Assembly (NCBI RefSeq): GCF_035594125.1
Contig: NC_087158.1
Location: forward strand, 4,371,001-4,435,000
Source: Scylla paramamosain
Taxonomy: Eukaryota > Arthropoda > Malacostraca > Decapoda > Portunidae
Direction: 5' to 3'
Length of the DNA stretch: 64,000 nucleotides
The notes under the pieces are model-generated. The model ran no database searches, had not been told where the DNA came from, and was given only the letters and a program-made list of their open reading frames with translations. A program made the translations under genes and the position numbers. This document shows positions 19,801-30,400 of this stretch, one piece after another (position 1 is the first letter of the stretch; each line of letters begins with the position of its first letter).

Positions 19801-20591
19801 CCTTGTTTGATCCTTACAGAACTTCCAGTAGTGTTCACCACCAAAGCATCAGTGACATGACCCTTTCTAATTATGGAAAGAGTCGATTCAACAGCCAATC
19901 GCCTAACATTACCTATACCTTCAAGACAGATGTCACTGCCTACAGGAGCTTCTGGAACACGAATTGTAATCCGTTTTGCCACACGAGCAGGAATGTCATA
20001 ACTGGCATTGACAATTGCTTTTGCTTCCCTCCATGCTTCTGTTATATCCTTATCTCTCGTAGGAGACCGGACAGATGGAATCGTTTGAGGCTCCCCATTG
20101 GATCTTTGTCCCTTCCGTGATAAAGAACCGTTTCTGGGTTGCCTGGAAACCAAAGGTGCAGGATGTTTCATCCCTTCCAGATGTCGTCCGCAGTCCATGA
20201 CTGTATTTTGCTTTGGATAGATTACTATCTGGTGAGACTTCATGGCTCTTAGCCCTAATAAGCCGTCAGAAGGAAGTTTAAAGTTACTGACTACATAGAA
20301 ATCAGTTTGAATAAGCTGAGTATGCTTAGATAGACTTATTGGTAAGGAAATTTTTCCTAAGATTTTCAGGGCTGACCCTGTGACACCAGAAAGATTCAAG
20401 TCACTTGGACGGAGTATCCATTTACCACCGCGTGAATTCCGTTTCAGAATCTTGTAAGATTCTTCAGAGATCACGTTTACTGTGGCTCCAGTGTCTACAG
20501 CCAAAGATAAGCGATGCTTACCTACCCTAGTTGGTAATGCCATTATGTCTGTTTGGTTGTTGGCAGCATTTATGGTTGAATACACTGACAT
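16875..20591 (-). CDS. pol: Pol of the retrovirus-like element
   Basis: 1238 residues from the first Met; the open frame extends upstream into gag. The protease has VDTGATVNV at about residue 32. The reverse transcriptase has FSSLDLLSGYWQ and the catalytic box YLDD at about 512. RNase H has ICTDASSLGLGAVL. Integrase zinc binding shows HPGRERT, then CISCAKH. The DDE core shows Asp in VSIDLLQLP, Asp in LLSDNGSEF and Glu in LVERANRKI. A GPY/F-like segment and a basic tail ending YNLRSRS follow. All catalytic residues are present and I see no stop. The frame closes 20 bp before env begins. Confidence 0.93.
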   Translation of the reverse strand: MSVYSTINAANNQTDIMALPTRVGKHRLSLAVDTGATVNVISEESYKILKRNSRGGKWILRPSDLNLSGVTGSALKILGKISLPISLSKHTQLIQTDFYVVSNFKLPSDGLLGLRAMKSHQIVIYPKQNTVMDCGRHLEGMKHPAPLVSRQPRNGSLSRKGQRSNGEPQTIPSVRSPTRDKDITEAWREAKAIVNASYDIPARVAKRITIRVPEAPVGSDICLEGIGNVRRLAVESTLSIIRKGHVTDALVVNTTGSSVRIKQGLFLGKCLVYDKKVVPEPSILPGACVSSVSQSAVDTELGQAPTLCSFVNVVDYPEMRPALLDLLGKYRSVLALPGESLGVTDRAEHHIRLKPNTKPVYIPAYRLPHSQRATVDDMIHDMIDKGVIQESCSPWNSPIFLVPKKDKSFRPVIDFRRVNDVTVDDHYPLPVLSDLLMSLGRGNKIFSSLDLLSGYWQVPLAPTSREITAFSTPSGHYEWLRMPFGLKSAPLTFQRMINSIFTGLLGKTVFAYLDDIIIASKDQESHLESLKLVLQKLEEAGLKAKLSKCEFLKAKIKFLGHVVDGEGIHTVDEKVIAVQKFPQPKSVENVRSFLGLAGYYRPFIKNFAAIASPLTKLLKKDVAFHWEAAHEQSFNELKSLLTNAPVLAFPEHSEPFIICTDASSLGLGAVLMQTDARGKNYVIAYASRVLNPAESNYSVTHQETLAVVWALKHFKDIILGYPITVYTDHAPVIELFKGKNLTGRVARWYCTMQEFAPVVKYLPGRANVVADALSRNVPVGAVSDSLPVNNFTLKELSKAQREHEIWSKVIHALESGEEDNLPRLHIPFSQFFMSPDNVLCRHNPQMGKSSKQHIIPESLVHVILILVHDMPSAGHPGRERTLQAARKSYYWPTMRTDIEDYVARCISCAKHKGAVKGPAPILEYPLPERPWDIVSIDLLQLPKSQNGSQYLLVCVDHFSRFVVLSPLKEKSAKYVAHALVTKLFCPYSAPRVLLSDNGSEFRNEILQGICTQYNIKHTYTVAYHPSSNGLVERANRKILEVLRPVVNSLHDDWEDWLPHVGACINSSMCESTGKSPHYTRILYGEDKNLPYDLLASPQTPVYNVDDYVKQHMHVFKDIHAKVRSRLQASRAEMMARQHKRATPVTIQVGDTVKVRYPDRTSKLSPKFSGPCSVVRQLHGNKFEVHDPLLNTAEIVHSDRLVKTNAQLQSSTESTTDQVTNLNSTNTIKTHRYNLRSRS

Positions 20592-20635
20592 GTCAGAAGA
20601 ATCTGCTGCCTCAGCGTCTTGCGCATTTAGATGTT

Positions 20636-21925
20636 TTAGTCGGGTTTGTTTACTACTGTGCGCTGGTCTTCCCCCGACTGCCTTGTACTGTTCAGGTTAG
20701 CTCTGGCCTGTTTTTCAATTCTCATATTGATTATATCTTTACATTGCTCTGATGAGTGTTTACACTGGCCATGTATGAGGCAGTATTGGGTAGCGACGTC
20801 CCTGTAGGATCTTGTCCTACCAGTTTTCACTTGGGGCGATGCACCTGGTTTTGGTCTAACAGAGAGATTACCCCCTTTTGTTTTGTTCTCCAAGTCGGAT
20901 TTATTTGCTGCCAATTTCTGGTCCTTTTGTTTCTTATAACATCTTTTTTCAACATGACCTATTTTATGGCAGTACGAACAGACATTTCCAGGCCTCGCCA
21001 TGGCTGCCGCACAAGGTTGAGATTGGTCATCATCCATGAGTGGAGCAACCAATGAGGTTTGAGTTTCCGGAGAGGCACCAGATAGCCCTCTTTTCTCCCG
21101 AATCAGGACTGCAAGGTCAGCTACTGTGTCTCCCGGTTTAAAGCAAAAATGACTTGCGGTTTTCTTCACTTCCCCATTCACCAATGATATGTAAAAGATG
21201 AATTCCAGAAGTCTTCTGAAATCTGTTTCTGTCATACTGTTTCCTTGGAACCAGTTGTTAAGTCGTAAGACATCCATGAAGTCCGTTACGAACTGGTGTG
21301 TAGGGATTAAGGCTTTCATTTCGTGAAGAGAGTTAATTTCAGCTGCAAATCTAAGACCCACCTTGGAGGCTAGTACCATTAGGTCAGTTTGACTCTTACC
21401 CCCAAAAATGTTCAAGAAATTTTTCTTGAAATTTGCATAACTAGTCCCTATTTCAAGCGGACTAAAAGCGCTGGTATTCATCATGTGTGCTGCTTCTCCA
21501 GCCAATTTAGATCTGACGAAAGAGATCTTGTCTTCATCGGTGATAGTATTTGCTCTTGTCATAACATCCTCACACAAACGGATGAAGTCATGAGCCCTTT
21601 CTTGCGGGTTTTCTCCGCGAAATGCTGATATTGTTTCAGGAATAGGAAGTACCTTAAGTGTAGTAGATGCATGCAAGGCATAAGGAGAGCCAGTAGAGGC
21701 TGAAGCAGAAGCATTAGGATTAGCCATGGTTGCTGCTGATAATGATGGGTATTTATTCCCTGATCTTGTAATCAACACGTTTCCGTCCTCATGAGGCACG
21801 TTATTTTCCACTGTAGTGGCTTTTGGTTCCGTTGATAGTGCTTCTGTTGATCTAGTGTCACTATTATCCGCTTGGAACTGACACTCCAGTTCATAGATTT
21901 CAGCTAACTTATCAGCTTTATCCAT
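20636..21925 (-). CDS. gag: Gag of the retrovirus-like element
   Basis: 429 residues from ATG 21925 (MDKADKLAEIYELE). A helical capsid-like middle region (ENPQERAHDFIRLCEDVM onwards) is followed by a zinc knuckle, CSYCHKIGHVEKRC, at about residue 313, and a second Cys/His-rich stretch (CLIHGQCKHSSEQC). Gag would package the RNA and form the particle. The frame ends at TAA 20636-20638. Pol is open in the -1 frame across this end, so a ribosomal shift is likely for Pol synthesis; I did not identify a clear slippery heptamer. The length is normal for the family. Confidence 0.9.
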   Translation of the reverse strand: MDKADKLAEIYELECQFQADNSDTRSTEALSTEPKATTVENNVPHEDGNVLITRSGNKYPSLSAATMANPNASASASTGSPYALHASTTLKVLPIPETISAFRGENPQERAHDFIRLCEDVMTRANTITDEDKISFVRSKLAGEAAHMMNTSAFSPLEIGTSYANFKKNFLNIFGGKSQTDLMVLASKVGLRFAAEINSLHEMKALIPTHQFVTDFMDVLRLNNWFQGNSMTETDFRRLLEFIFYISLVNGEVKKTASHFCFKPGDTVADLAVLIREKRGLSGASPETQTSLVAPLMDDDQSQPCAAAMARPGNVCSYCHKIGHVEKRCYKKQKDQKLAANKSDLENKTKGGNLSVRPKPGASPQVKTGRTRSYRDVATQYCLIHGQCKHSSEQCKDIINMRIEKQARANLNSTRQSGEDQRTVVNKPD

Positions 21926-22863
21926 AAATGTAGTATTATTACTATCTTAATTAGGTATTAATTACACACTTAAATTACGTTTCCATCGTCCAAAGGCGTT
22001 TCCACTCTTAAAGGATGAATGGTTAGTATTTTGAGAAGTGTGAAAATTTTAACAGAATTGAAGGTTTAGGGACAGAAATGGAATTATCCTAGTTATCCCT
22101 GAACACTTAAAAGAAAACGAGAGCGAGCGCTCCGTCCAGCCGAAAAAGAAAACGGTGTTTAAGAGGCAAACTAAATTATTTTAATTTCCACATAAGTAAC
22201 ATCACTGAAATAGGTGAGTTATACATGAACCCTAACAGTGTTTGCGTTACCACAAGTGTTTTATTTAATATTGGTGTGGTGTACCACTAAGTGTCTGTAC
22301 TCACGACTGTAGCCGGAGAAATTCACACTTAAAAAAAATATATATATATATAGATATATATATCTTCTTCTTAGGAAGACTCCTTCCGTCTTGGGAAGCT
22401 CCTCTTAGGATAGTAGTGTTCTTGTAGAATCCTGCAGGATTCCTGCAGGTGGAAGATGTGTTGGTCTGCGCCGAGAATGTCTGCGCCGATGATGTCTTCG
22501 CCGAGAATCTACGACGAATAATTAGACCGAGGGGAAACCAAAGAATTGTTAGGTTTCTCCTCGAATCTTTTAAGTCTCCTCCTTTAATAACAAAGAGAAG
22601 TGAGTCTTGGGAGTGGCAGGCTGGGTGAGTAAGGCGAGACCGTTAGGTGCGTCGCTCTTGGCTTGGTGCGAGTGTTTTGGTGTGTCAGCGTAAGTTCTGT
22701 AAACAACGCCGGCTCGCTCCTCTGCTCTCCTCACTACCCTGCCACTGGTTGCCGTTTTCTCCGTTCACTGTGTCCGTTCACCACTTCACTTTCAACCACT
22801 GTTTATTGTTGTTGCACTTGGCACTGGAGTTAGTTATTCGTATCTCATTAAGCTGCCACCAAA
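21926..22863 (-). other. Untranslated leader of the retrovirus-like element
   Basis: No long open frame between the 5' LTR and gag. It contains an AT/GA-rich microsatellite near 22329-22362 and a cluster of TCCTGCAGG-like repeats near 22430-22450. Packaging signals would be expected here but cannot be identified by eye. Confidence 0.6.
22850..22861 (-). promoter_or_regulatory. Primer binding site of the retrovirus-like element
   Basis: On the minus strand, a few bases inside the 5' LTR, the sequence TGGTGGCAGC would pair with a tRNA ending GCTGCCACCA. A leucine tRNA is the likely partner from memory; I could not confirm it. Confidence 0.55.
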
Positions 22864-23541
22864 TGTTCCGGGGTGGTTTTGAATTATCAATTACCACTGG
22901 ACACTGTTCATTAGTATCTTACCTTTATATAATAGGTAAAGTCACTCTTGGTGAGTTTCTGTGGTTTTCAGGTGAATGTCAAAGGTGAACGTATAAAAAT
23001 AGGTATATTTAGATATATGTACAGAGTTCTGGAGAAGGGTGTGGCGCGTACGGGACAACGGATGTCCTCTGCGTGGTACAGCGTTACACCCTGGCAAGAG
23101 ACTGCCGAAGCCGGCACAAGGGACGCTTAGCGCCTTCAAAAAGTGCTGACATTAGAAATAGGGGCGGGTTGACCGCACTCACAGTACATGCATATATTCA
23201 TAATTATTACTCTCTAATTACATAAATAAGGCAAGGGAAAAGCTACTTATAGCTAAGAGTAATACATGCCAAAATACATTAGGGAGAGATTAACTATGGA
23301 GAATACTTAGATACTGTAATGTAGGTGCTATCGATTACTTATCGATGGCAATAAAAGGAGTATGGAAAGTTCCATGGTGTGTGTGTGACGTAGGGTGGCG
23401 TGATCATATCCGCCCCACCCTTATGCGCCAACACCCACTATTTGCACTTATGCATATATGTATACATACACTTATATTGCTAATCAAGCAAGGCATTATA
23501 AATACAATACACATTATTATTAATTATGTGACACCGTTACA
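22864..23541 (-). repeat. 5' LTR of the retrovirus-like element
   Basis: 678 bp, one base different from the 3' LTR by eye. It should carry the promoter for the minus-strand transcript. Confidence 0.92.
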
Positions 23542-23995
23542 GTTTTCTATTTGCATGAAAACGTGTAATATGTGTAAGTATCAGTATTTAATGCTATATT
23601 AAGCACCGAAGCCGACGCTCACTTGTTAGTAGTGTGGGGTTAACCTGCTGGTCGCCTGCGGGCATCACTCACGGCCAAGTCGCGCTCAAAGACGGGCAGG
23701 ATGGTGACCGAGGTAAATACTTTAATTTTGTAGTAAAAACTTATTGTCATAGTGCCAAGTCAATTGCATGTATTGTTAATGAATATTGTAATATGTTGAA
23801 AGTGTTTAATATCAGTGTATAATGTTATTTTGTAAGAAATTGTGACCGAGAACTTGTTCACAGTTCTTACGGTCATGCCTACCTCATCAATAAACGTGTC
23901 AGGGAGAACTGCCTTTCCTCGACCCTACGATGATGGGTGTGATCAGTAAAACAGATCACCTGAGAGCCAATTGATGCCCAGCCGGAGCGGCTACA
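23542..23995 (+). repeat. BEL 5' LTR, second part
   Basis: Starts with the duplicated GTTT and continues TCTATTTGCATG, as the uninterrupted 3' LTR does near 33332. It ends GCGGCTACA at 23995. Confidence 0.92.
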
Positions 23996-24327
23996 GTAAG
24001 AACTCGACCTACAACCAAGAAATTGGCTCCATGTGAAACTGTAGCAAGAGTGAGTCACAGGACGAGGGGACGCTGACGTAAGCCTATAGGTTGACCTCTG
24101 AGGCCCCGGGGTCAGCTCTACCCTTGACGACAACCACTCCCTTCTACCCACTGTGCCTCGCCACTATTTTGTAGAACCCATGGTCACAGGCAAGAAAGTA
24201 TAATAGTATGTATGTGCACTGAATTGAGTAGCTTAAGTGAAAATTACCCACAATTAGCTAGTATTAAGAGTGGTAATTTAATTGCTCTTTCAGTGTCTCA
24301 GTATTGACACAATTAAGTTGTTAGATA
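23996..24327 (+). other. Leader of the BEL element
   Basis: The same sequence follows the LTR in the second BEL copy at 49010-49195, which shows it belongs to the element. No canonical TGG primer site directly touches the LTR. Candidate tRNA pairing such as TTGGCTCC near 24022 is uncertain. Confidence 0.5.
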
Positions 24328-24476
24328 TGTCTGATACTGGGGAAATTAATGCCGTAGATGGCCTTAGGGAAGGTGAGGGTGAGCAAGTGGACAGGGATCA
24401 AACTTGTATTGAAGAAGTTAGTGTCAGGGAGCGAGTGCTGACCGACAAAGGAAGAGAATATCAAGTCAGTGTAACC
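24328..24476 (+). CDS. BEL leader open frame, cut by the hAT
   Basis: Begins MSDTGEINAVDGLREGEGEQ and is acidic. It is interrupted at the GTGTAACC duplication by the hAT. Past the hAT the same frame continues for about 20 codons and stops, while the main Gag frame is open in another phase. It may be the original Gag start with a frame change, or a small separate frame. The second BEL copy has a related start at about 52246. Confidence 0.4.
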
Positions 24477-24704
24477 CAGGGGTGTCAAACACGCGGCCCG
24501 CGGGCCGCATGCGGCCCGCCACACTACTATGTGCGGCCCGCGGCACGTCTCATATTTCAGTCTTACAGTTGGTCTTTTTACAGGAATGATTAAGCCAGCC
24601 AGCCCTTTGCATTTTAAAGTCATTATATAAAGATATAAAGATACTATTATATTTTTTGGGCGGTGATGTTCCTCTGTGGTATAGTAACTCCCAACCTCGT
24701 CAAG

Positions 24705-24747
24705 TGTGTGTGTGTGTGTGTGTGTCCGGCTCGCCGCCACCCGCCAA

Positions 24748-24812
<65 letters not shown>

Positions 24813-24814
24813 TG
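24705..24814. repeat. (TG)n, (CT)n, (TG)n microsatellites
   Basis: Three short simple repeats in series inside the hAT 5' region. Confidence 0.95.
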
Positions 24815-25182
24815 TTATTGTTAAAAGTATTTTTTTTAATTAAAGTAAGTGATTGCAAACACAATGTCACCAGCAGGAACTTTACCATCTGCTTCAAGTT
24901 TTCTATCGTGTTTTGTAGTGAATGAATTATTCTCATATATTTTTACGTAAATCATGTGACCATTTCGTCTCGTCGACTGCGTTCCAAAGCCAGTGACTAT
25001 AGGTGACGAGAATACACGTAGTCGTACGGGCCCTGCTCCGTAATATACATGTATTAGACGTGACCATAACTCGTCATTCCTCCGTCTCACCGAGAATCGG
25101 CCTTTGACTTCAGTCCTGCTTTGTCCTTCGAGAGCGTCACAGCGTCAGATTTTGGTGTGACTCTTACTGCATATCATCTCAT

Positions 25183-27010
25183 CATGATTTCCAAGAAGCG
25201 AACAGTTACTGAAGAACATCGTGTGATGCAGGAAAAGTGAAAAATATCTTACTTTTTTGCTGAAGTGAATGGAAAACCAACTTGTTTGATTTGCAACCAA
25301 ATTATAGCGGTGTCAAAAGAATATAACATTCGGCGACATTACACAAGCACTCATGCTTCAAAGTATGATGTGTATAGTGGAAAACTTCGTGAAGAAAAAG
25401 TAAAGACGCTAGAACAGTCTCTCAAAAGGCAGCAGTCAGTGTATCAGCGTGTTCATGAAGCCAGTGACACTGCAGTACGGGCAAGTTATAGGATTGCACG
25501 GGAAATAGCTGTGTCATCGAAACCATTTTCAGAAGGGGACTTTATAAAGAAATGCATGATGATGGCCGCAGAAGATATTTGCCCTGAAAAACGTAGATCA
25601 TTTGCAAACATAAGCCTTTCAAGAAATACAGTTGCAGAAAGAGTAAATGAACTGTCAGAAAATCTTAATAGTCAGCTCAAAGAAAAAGTTGCTAAATTTG
25701 TAGCATTTTCTGTAGCAATCGATGAAAGTACAGACATTACTGACATAGCTCAACTAGCAGTGTTCATACGTGGTGTTGATGAAAATATGCAGGTAACTGA
25801 AGAATTTGTGGAATTAGTACCAATGAAAGGAACAACAACAGGGGATGATATACTCGTATTTGTGAGTTTGACTGGTGCACTTGATAGGATAGGTGTTGAC
25901 TGGAAGAAAACTGTGAGTCTGACAACAGATGGAGCATCTCAAATGGTTGGAAAGGCTGGCGTGACAGCAAAGTTAAAGGAAAAACTACTCACCCTGAATT
26001 CAGACCATCAAATTCACAGTGTTCATTGCATAATTCACAGGGAAGTGCTTTGCAGTAAAATATTAAAGATGGATCACGTTATGGATGTTGTTGTCAAGGC
26101 AGTAAACTTTATACGAGCGCGAGGTCTGAACCACAGACAGTTCAACTGCCTATTGGAGGAAACTCACTCTCACGGTCTGCCTTATCACACTGATGTTCGT
26201 TGGTTAAGCCGGGGAATTGTGCTGAAGCGCTTTTATGAATTAAGAAGTGAAATACAAAGTTTCATGCATAACAAAGGAAGAAATGTCCAGGAACTGAAAG
26301 ACTATGATTGGCTTCAAGATTTAGCCTTCATGGTAGATATGACAGAACACTTGAATTTGCTCAATACAAGACTGCAAGGTCGCAATAAATTGGTGACAGA
26401 CATGCATGAGTCCATTCGTGCTTTTGAGGTGAAGCTCTAACTTTTTGAACGTCAACTAGCAGCGAATAATGCTGCACACTTTCCTACACTGAAATCATTG
26501 CAAAGCACACCTGAGTTTCGTGGAATTATCAGCAGAGAAAAGTACTGCAACATGATTTCCAAGTTACTGAACGAATTTGGAGAAAGATTTGCAGACTTAA
26601 AGAACCTTGAGAGTGATTTCTCGATCTTTCGAAATCCTTTCGCTGCAAATCCTGATGAGACACCAGAGGATATTCAGTTAGAACTAATTGATCTTCAGTG
26701 CGATTCTGCGTTGAAGGAAAAGTTCTCAAGTGTTGATATTGGTACATTCTATCAATATGTTGGGCCAAGATATCCTCGAATCAAATGTTTGGCATCAAAG
26801 ATTATGTCAATGTTCGGCAGTACCTATGTCTGTGAGCAACTCTTCTCACTGATGAACTTGAACAAGTCTGGACTCAGGTCTCGGCTCACTAATGAACACC
26901 TCAACTCAACACTGAAAGTAGCCATTGCTCAGTCTCTGGCGCCAAACATAGACGAACTTGTACAGACCAAGAGGTGCCAAGTTTCTGGGAGCAGCACGAC
27001 CAGGAATTAA
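25183..27010 (+). pseudogene. hAT transposase with two in-frame stops
   Basis: From ATG 25183 (MISKKRTVTEEH) the frame is open to 27010 except for TGA near 25237 and TAA at 26438-26440; protein homology is continuous across both. A BED-like zinc finger has C-x2-C in CLICNQI and His in RRHYTSTH. The catalytic core has an Asp in AIDESTDITD and another in LTTDGASQM. The C-terminal hAT dimerisation region contains YPRIKCLASKIMSMFGSTY and LRSRLTNEHL. It belongs to the group related to GTF2IRD2/ZMYM-type domesticated hATs. Both stops look like single-base changes. Confidence 0.88.
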
Positions 27011-27085
27011 GGTAAATGATGCTTCCTTTTCTTTACTGGTTTATCTTTTGGTTACGTGTGTGCAAACGCGAGTGAAGGTAGGATA

Positions 27086-27087
<2 letters not shown>

Positions 27088-27125
<38 letters not shown>

Positions 27126-27189
27126 ATATTACCTATTATTATTATTATTATTATTATATAATTACCTATTATTATTATTATTATTATTA

Positions 27190-27230
<41 letters not shown>

Positions 27231-27237
27231 ATTATTA
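27088..27237. repeat. (ATT)n microsatellite
   Basis: About 150 bp of interrupted ATT repeats between the transposase gene and the right end of the hAT. Confidence 0.95.
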
Positions 27238-27423
27238 TGGTCATACGTGATTATCTGGCCCGCACATTGAATGTGAAGGTGAAATCTGGCCCCTTGGGAT
27301 AAATGAGTTTGACACCCCTGGTGTAACCAAAGAGCAGAGTCCTGTAAGCGTAAATGGAGCAGTGTTACCAGCAAAATTAAGAAAGGATTAAAAATTGTAA
27401 TTAGCCCCTTTGAATTAGAGCCC

Positions 27424-30400
27424 ATGTCAAGTGAAGTAATAGAGGCATTTCATCAGTATTATGTGGAATATACAAAACTGGTGGAATTAGAGCCAGAAAA
27501 GTCAGAGGAGCTAAATGAAGAACTGGAACACAACCAACGAGTTCACCATGAAATATTAGAAAGTATAGAATGTAAAAGAAAGGAGTTAAAGAATGACAGA
27601 GGATCAATTTGTTCTAGCAAACGGTCTAGGCATTCTAGAATCTCATCTACTTCATCACGTTCATCAGCAGCACAAAGAAAGCAAGAAGCAGCAGCAAAAG
27701 TAGCCAGACTTAGAAAGGAAATGGAATATCATGATAGTTTAGCAGAGGCAGAAGTTAGGTTAGCAAGAGACCAGGCAATGTTTGCAAAGAAAAAGAAAGA
27801 GAGAGATTTAGCAGTTGCTAGTGCAGAACTTAATGCTCTTAGCTTAGTTGAAGAAGAAGTAAAAATGCTTCCAGGTAATGATGAAAGTGTAGAGAAGCAA
27901 AGTTATCTTCAACAATACATAGAGTCACAAAATGAAATGAAAGCACAAGCAATTGCAAATCAACAAAGTGACAATGCCATGCCTCACAAATATGTTACAT
28001 TCCATGACCCACAGGAACCTTCTTCTTGCAACAGAGATAATGAATTGATGACAAATGAAGTAGATGGAGAAATATTTAGTGAACCTCAGGTAATAAATCT
28101 CAACCCTACAGCTCAAAGTCTTGTACCAAGCTCTCGTAGACACACTCATAATGGCAACATGCCTAATAATGTGAGACAGAATCATCAATCCTTTTCCCAT
28201 CCTGGGGGAACCTTTGCAATCAACATACCTGATCCCAAGTGGAGCCTCCCTCCAATAGAGCCTAAGACTTTTGATGGAGAACCCATGGAATTTCCAAGTT
28301 GGTTGAAAAACTTTGAAACTTATGTAGAGTCTAAAACTTCTATTGGTAAAGAAAGACTTGCCTACTTAGATAGATATACAACTGGTGAGGCAAAGGATGC
28401 CATTCAAATGTTAATGCACTTTAACTCTGATGCTGACTATGTGCAAGCAAAGAAAATTCTTAGTGATAGATTTGGAAACAAAAGCATCATAGCTGATGCT
28501 TACATAAAAAAGTTAATGAATTGGCTACCAATCTCTCCGCATAATGGTCCAGCATTAACAGCATTCTCAGATTTTTTGAAGTGCTGTTTAGCTGCAATGA
28601 AACACACTTCTTATTTGTCATTTCTGAATGATCTGAGAGAGCAGAGAAAGGTGCTAGCAAAACTCCCTGAACATATTGTTCATGACTGGAGAAAGCAAGC
28701 GATGATATATCTTGATACTAACAGTAATAACAACACTCCTAGTAGCAATGAAGAGCACCACCCACCCTTTGAAATGTTATGTGAATTTGTCCAGAAAGAA
28801 GCAAAGGGAGCAAGCAATCCATTTTTTTCCTGGAATTCAGTAAGTAAGGAAGTAAATGACTGGATCAAAACTCACACAAGGGCAACCAATTGGAAACCAA
28901 GGGAATCAAACATCATGACAAAGAATAGAGGGAGTAGGACTTTCATGGCTAAAGCAATTGAGGAAAAACCAATGTGGTCATTCCAAAGTAAAGTAAATGT
29001 ACAAGCCAACAAACAGTATCCCAAGAACCAGGAAAGGAAAGGACAATTCTGTCACTACTGTACAAAGGATCATGATTTAGATGATTGCAAGGAATTTGCC
29101 AAACTTGATGGTAATACTAGGTATAAATTTGCTAAAGAAAAATGGTTGTGTACAGGGTGTCTTAAAATGGGTCACAAAGGAAGGGATTGTAGAAGAAGGA
29201 AAGTTTGTAAAGTATGTCAGAGATACCATCCCACAGCTCTTCACAATGATGATATGACAAGAACTGAGAGCCAAAGGGTGCCACCACAAGCAACTCAGCC
29301 TAAAGATGATAAACCCACAGTAGTAGCAAATAAGGTCAAAGTTACAGAATCAGTGACACATGACATGCACACCATGATAGTACCTGTATGGTTACATCAT
29401 GTTAGTAATGAAGAGAATAAAGTTTTAGTGTATGCCCTGCTGGATGAGCAGTCTGATGCTTCATTCATCAAGGAAAGCACTCTGAATAAGTTGGGAGTTA
29501 GTGGACCATCAGTGTCACTTAATATCCACACAATAAGTGGAAAACAAATCACTGATTCTATCAAAATTCATGGACTTAAAGTAAGAGGTTATAATGAAGA
29601 AGTGGAAATACCAATCCCTTCAGCATATTCAACAGAAAACATTTCAGCTGGACGGAGTCAGATACCAAGGCCCGAGACTACTTGTGACTGGCCCCACTTA
29701 AAGGCAATCTCTGACAAACTAATGAAATATGACCCAAACAGTGACATAGGACTCCTCATTGGTCTTGATTGTGCAGAAGCCATTATGGCAGAAGAGCAAA
29801 TAGCAGGTGATAGCAAGAAGCATCCCTATGCTCGTAGGACAGAGCTAGGTTGGGGGATCATTGGTAGAATCTCACCTCATTCAAGTCCATTAGAGGATAC
29901 AGTGGTAGTCTACAGAACAGTGACACAAGAAGTAGAAATCAATGAAGAAAAGAGGGTTAATTTCTTAGTGTTTCCTACTAAAACCAAAGAGATGATTAAT
30001 CCTTCTCAAGTGAGAGATATGTTTGAACTTGACTTCAGTGATAGAAAGTCAGCTGACACTCCATTATCATATGAAGATAAAAGGTTTATGAGTAAGATGA
30101 AAGAAGGAGTACATCAGCTGAAGGATGGCCATTATGAGTTGCCCCTTCCTCTTAAAGATGATAACGTCAAGCTTCCAAATAACAAACTATTAGCAGAGCA
30201 GAGACTCAAGAAGTTAAGAGCTAAACTTGAGAAGGATAATCAACACAAAGGTGATTACAAAGTGTTCATGGATGATATGATTACAAGGGGTTATGCAGAG
30301 GTTGTACCGACAAAGGATTTAGTTAGGAATGATGGTAAGGTCTGGTACATTCCACATCATGGAGTCTATCATCCGAGAAAGCCAAAGAAGTTGAGAGTTG

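Larger units (their letters stand above)
14427..23541 (-). mobile_element. Env-bearing gypsy-type endogenous retrovirus (errantivirus-like)
   Basis: Two 678-bp LTRs (14427-15104 and 22864-23541) start TGTTCC and end GTTACA. I saw a single difference between them (CCTTTG or CCTCTG). The 4-bp duplication GTTT flanks it at 14423-14426 and 23542-23545, and the BEL 3' LTR shows the empty site. On the minus strand lie gag, pol and env, all open and in the order of insect errantiviruses. The primer binding site just inside the 5' LTR reads TGGTGGCAGC. The 0.9-kb leader (21926-22863) has no long frame. All parts looked intact on reading. Its infectious or retrotransposition ability cannot be judged from sequence alone. 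Confidence 0.93.
24477..27320 (+). mobile_element. hAT DNA transposon, 2.8 kb
   Basis: The ends are CAGGGGTGTCAAAC and its exact complement GTTTGACACCCCTG (14 bp). They are flanked by the 8-bp duplication GTGTAACC at 24469-24476 and 27321-27328, both hAT hallmarks. The left subterminal region repeats GCGGCCCGC, and a GGCCCGC copy lies near the right end; these are possible transposase binding sites. Simple repeats inside are (TG)n, (CT)n and (ATT)n. It encodes one transposase that is interrupted by stops, so this copy is non-autonomous now. Confidence 0.95.

Noticed and set aside
20600..20680. A specific -1 slippery site between gag and pol of the retrovirus-like element
   Set aside because: The phases fit a -1 shift, but I could not find a convincing X-XXY-YYZ heptamer in the overlap, so no site is annotated.
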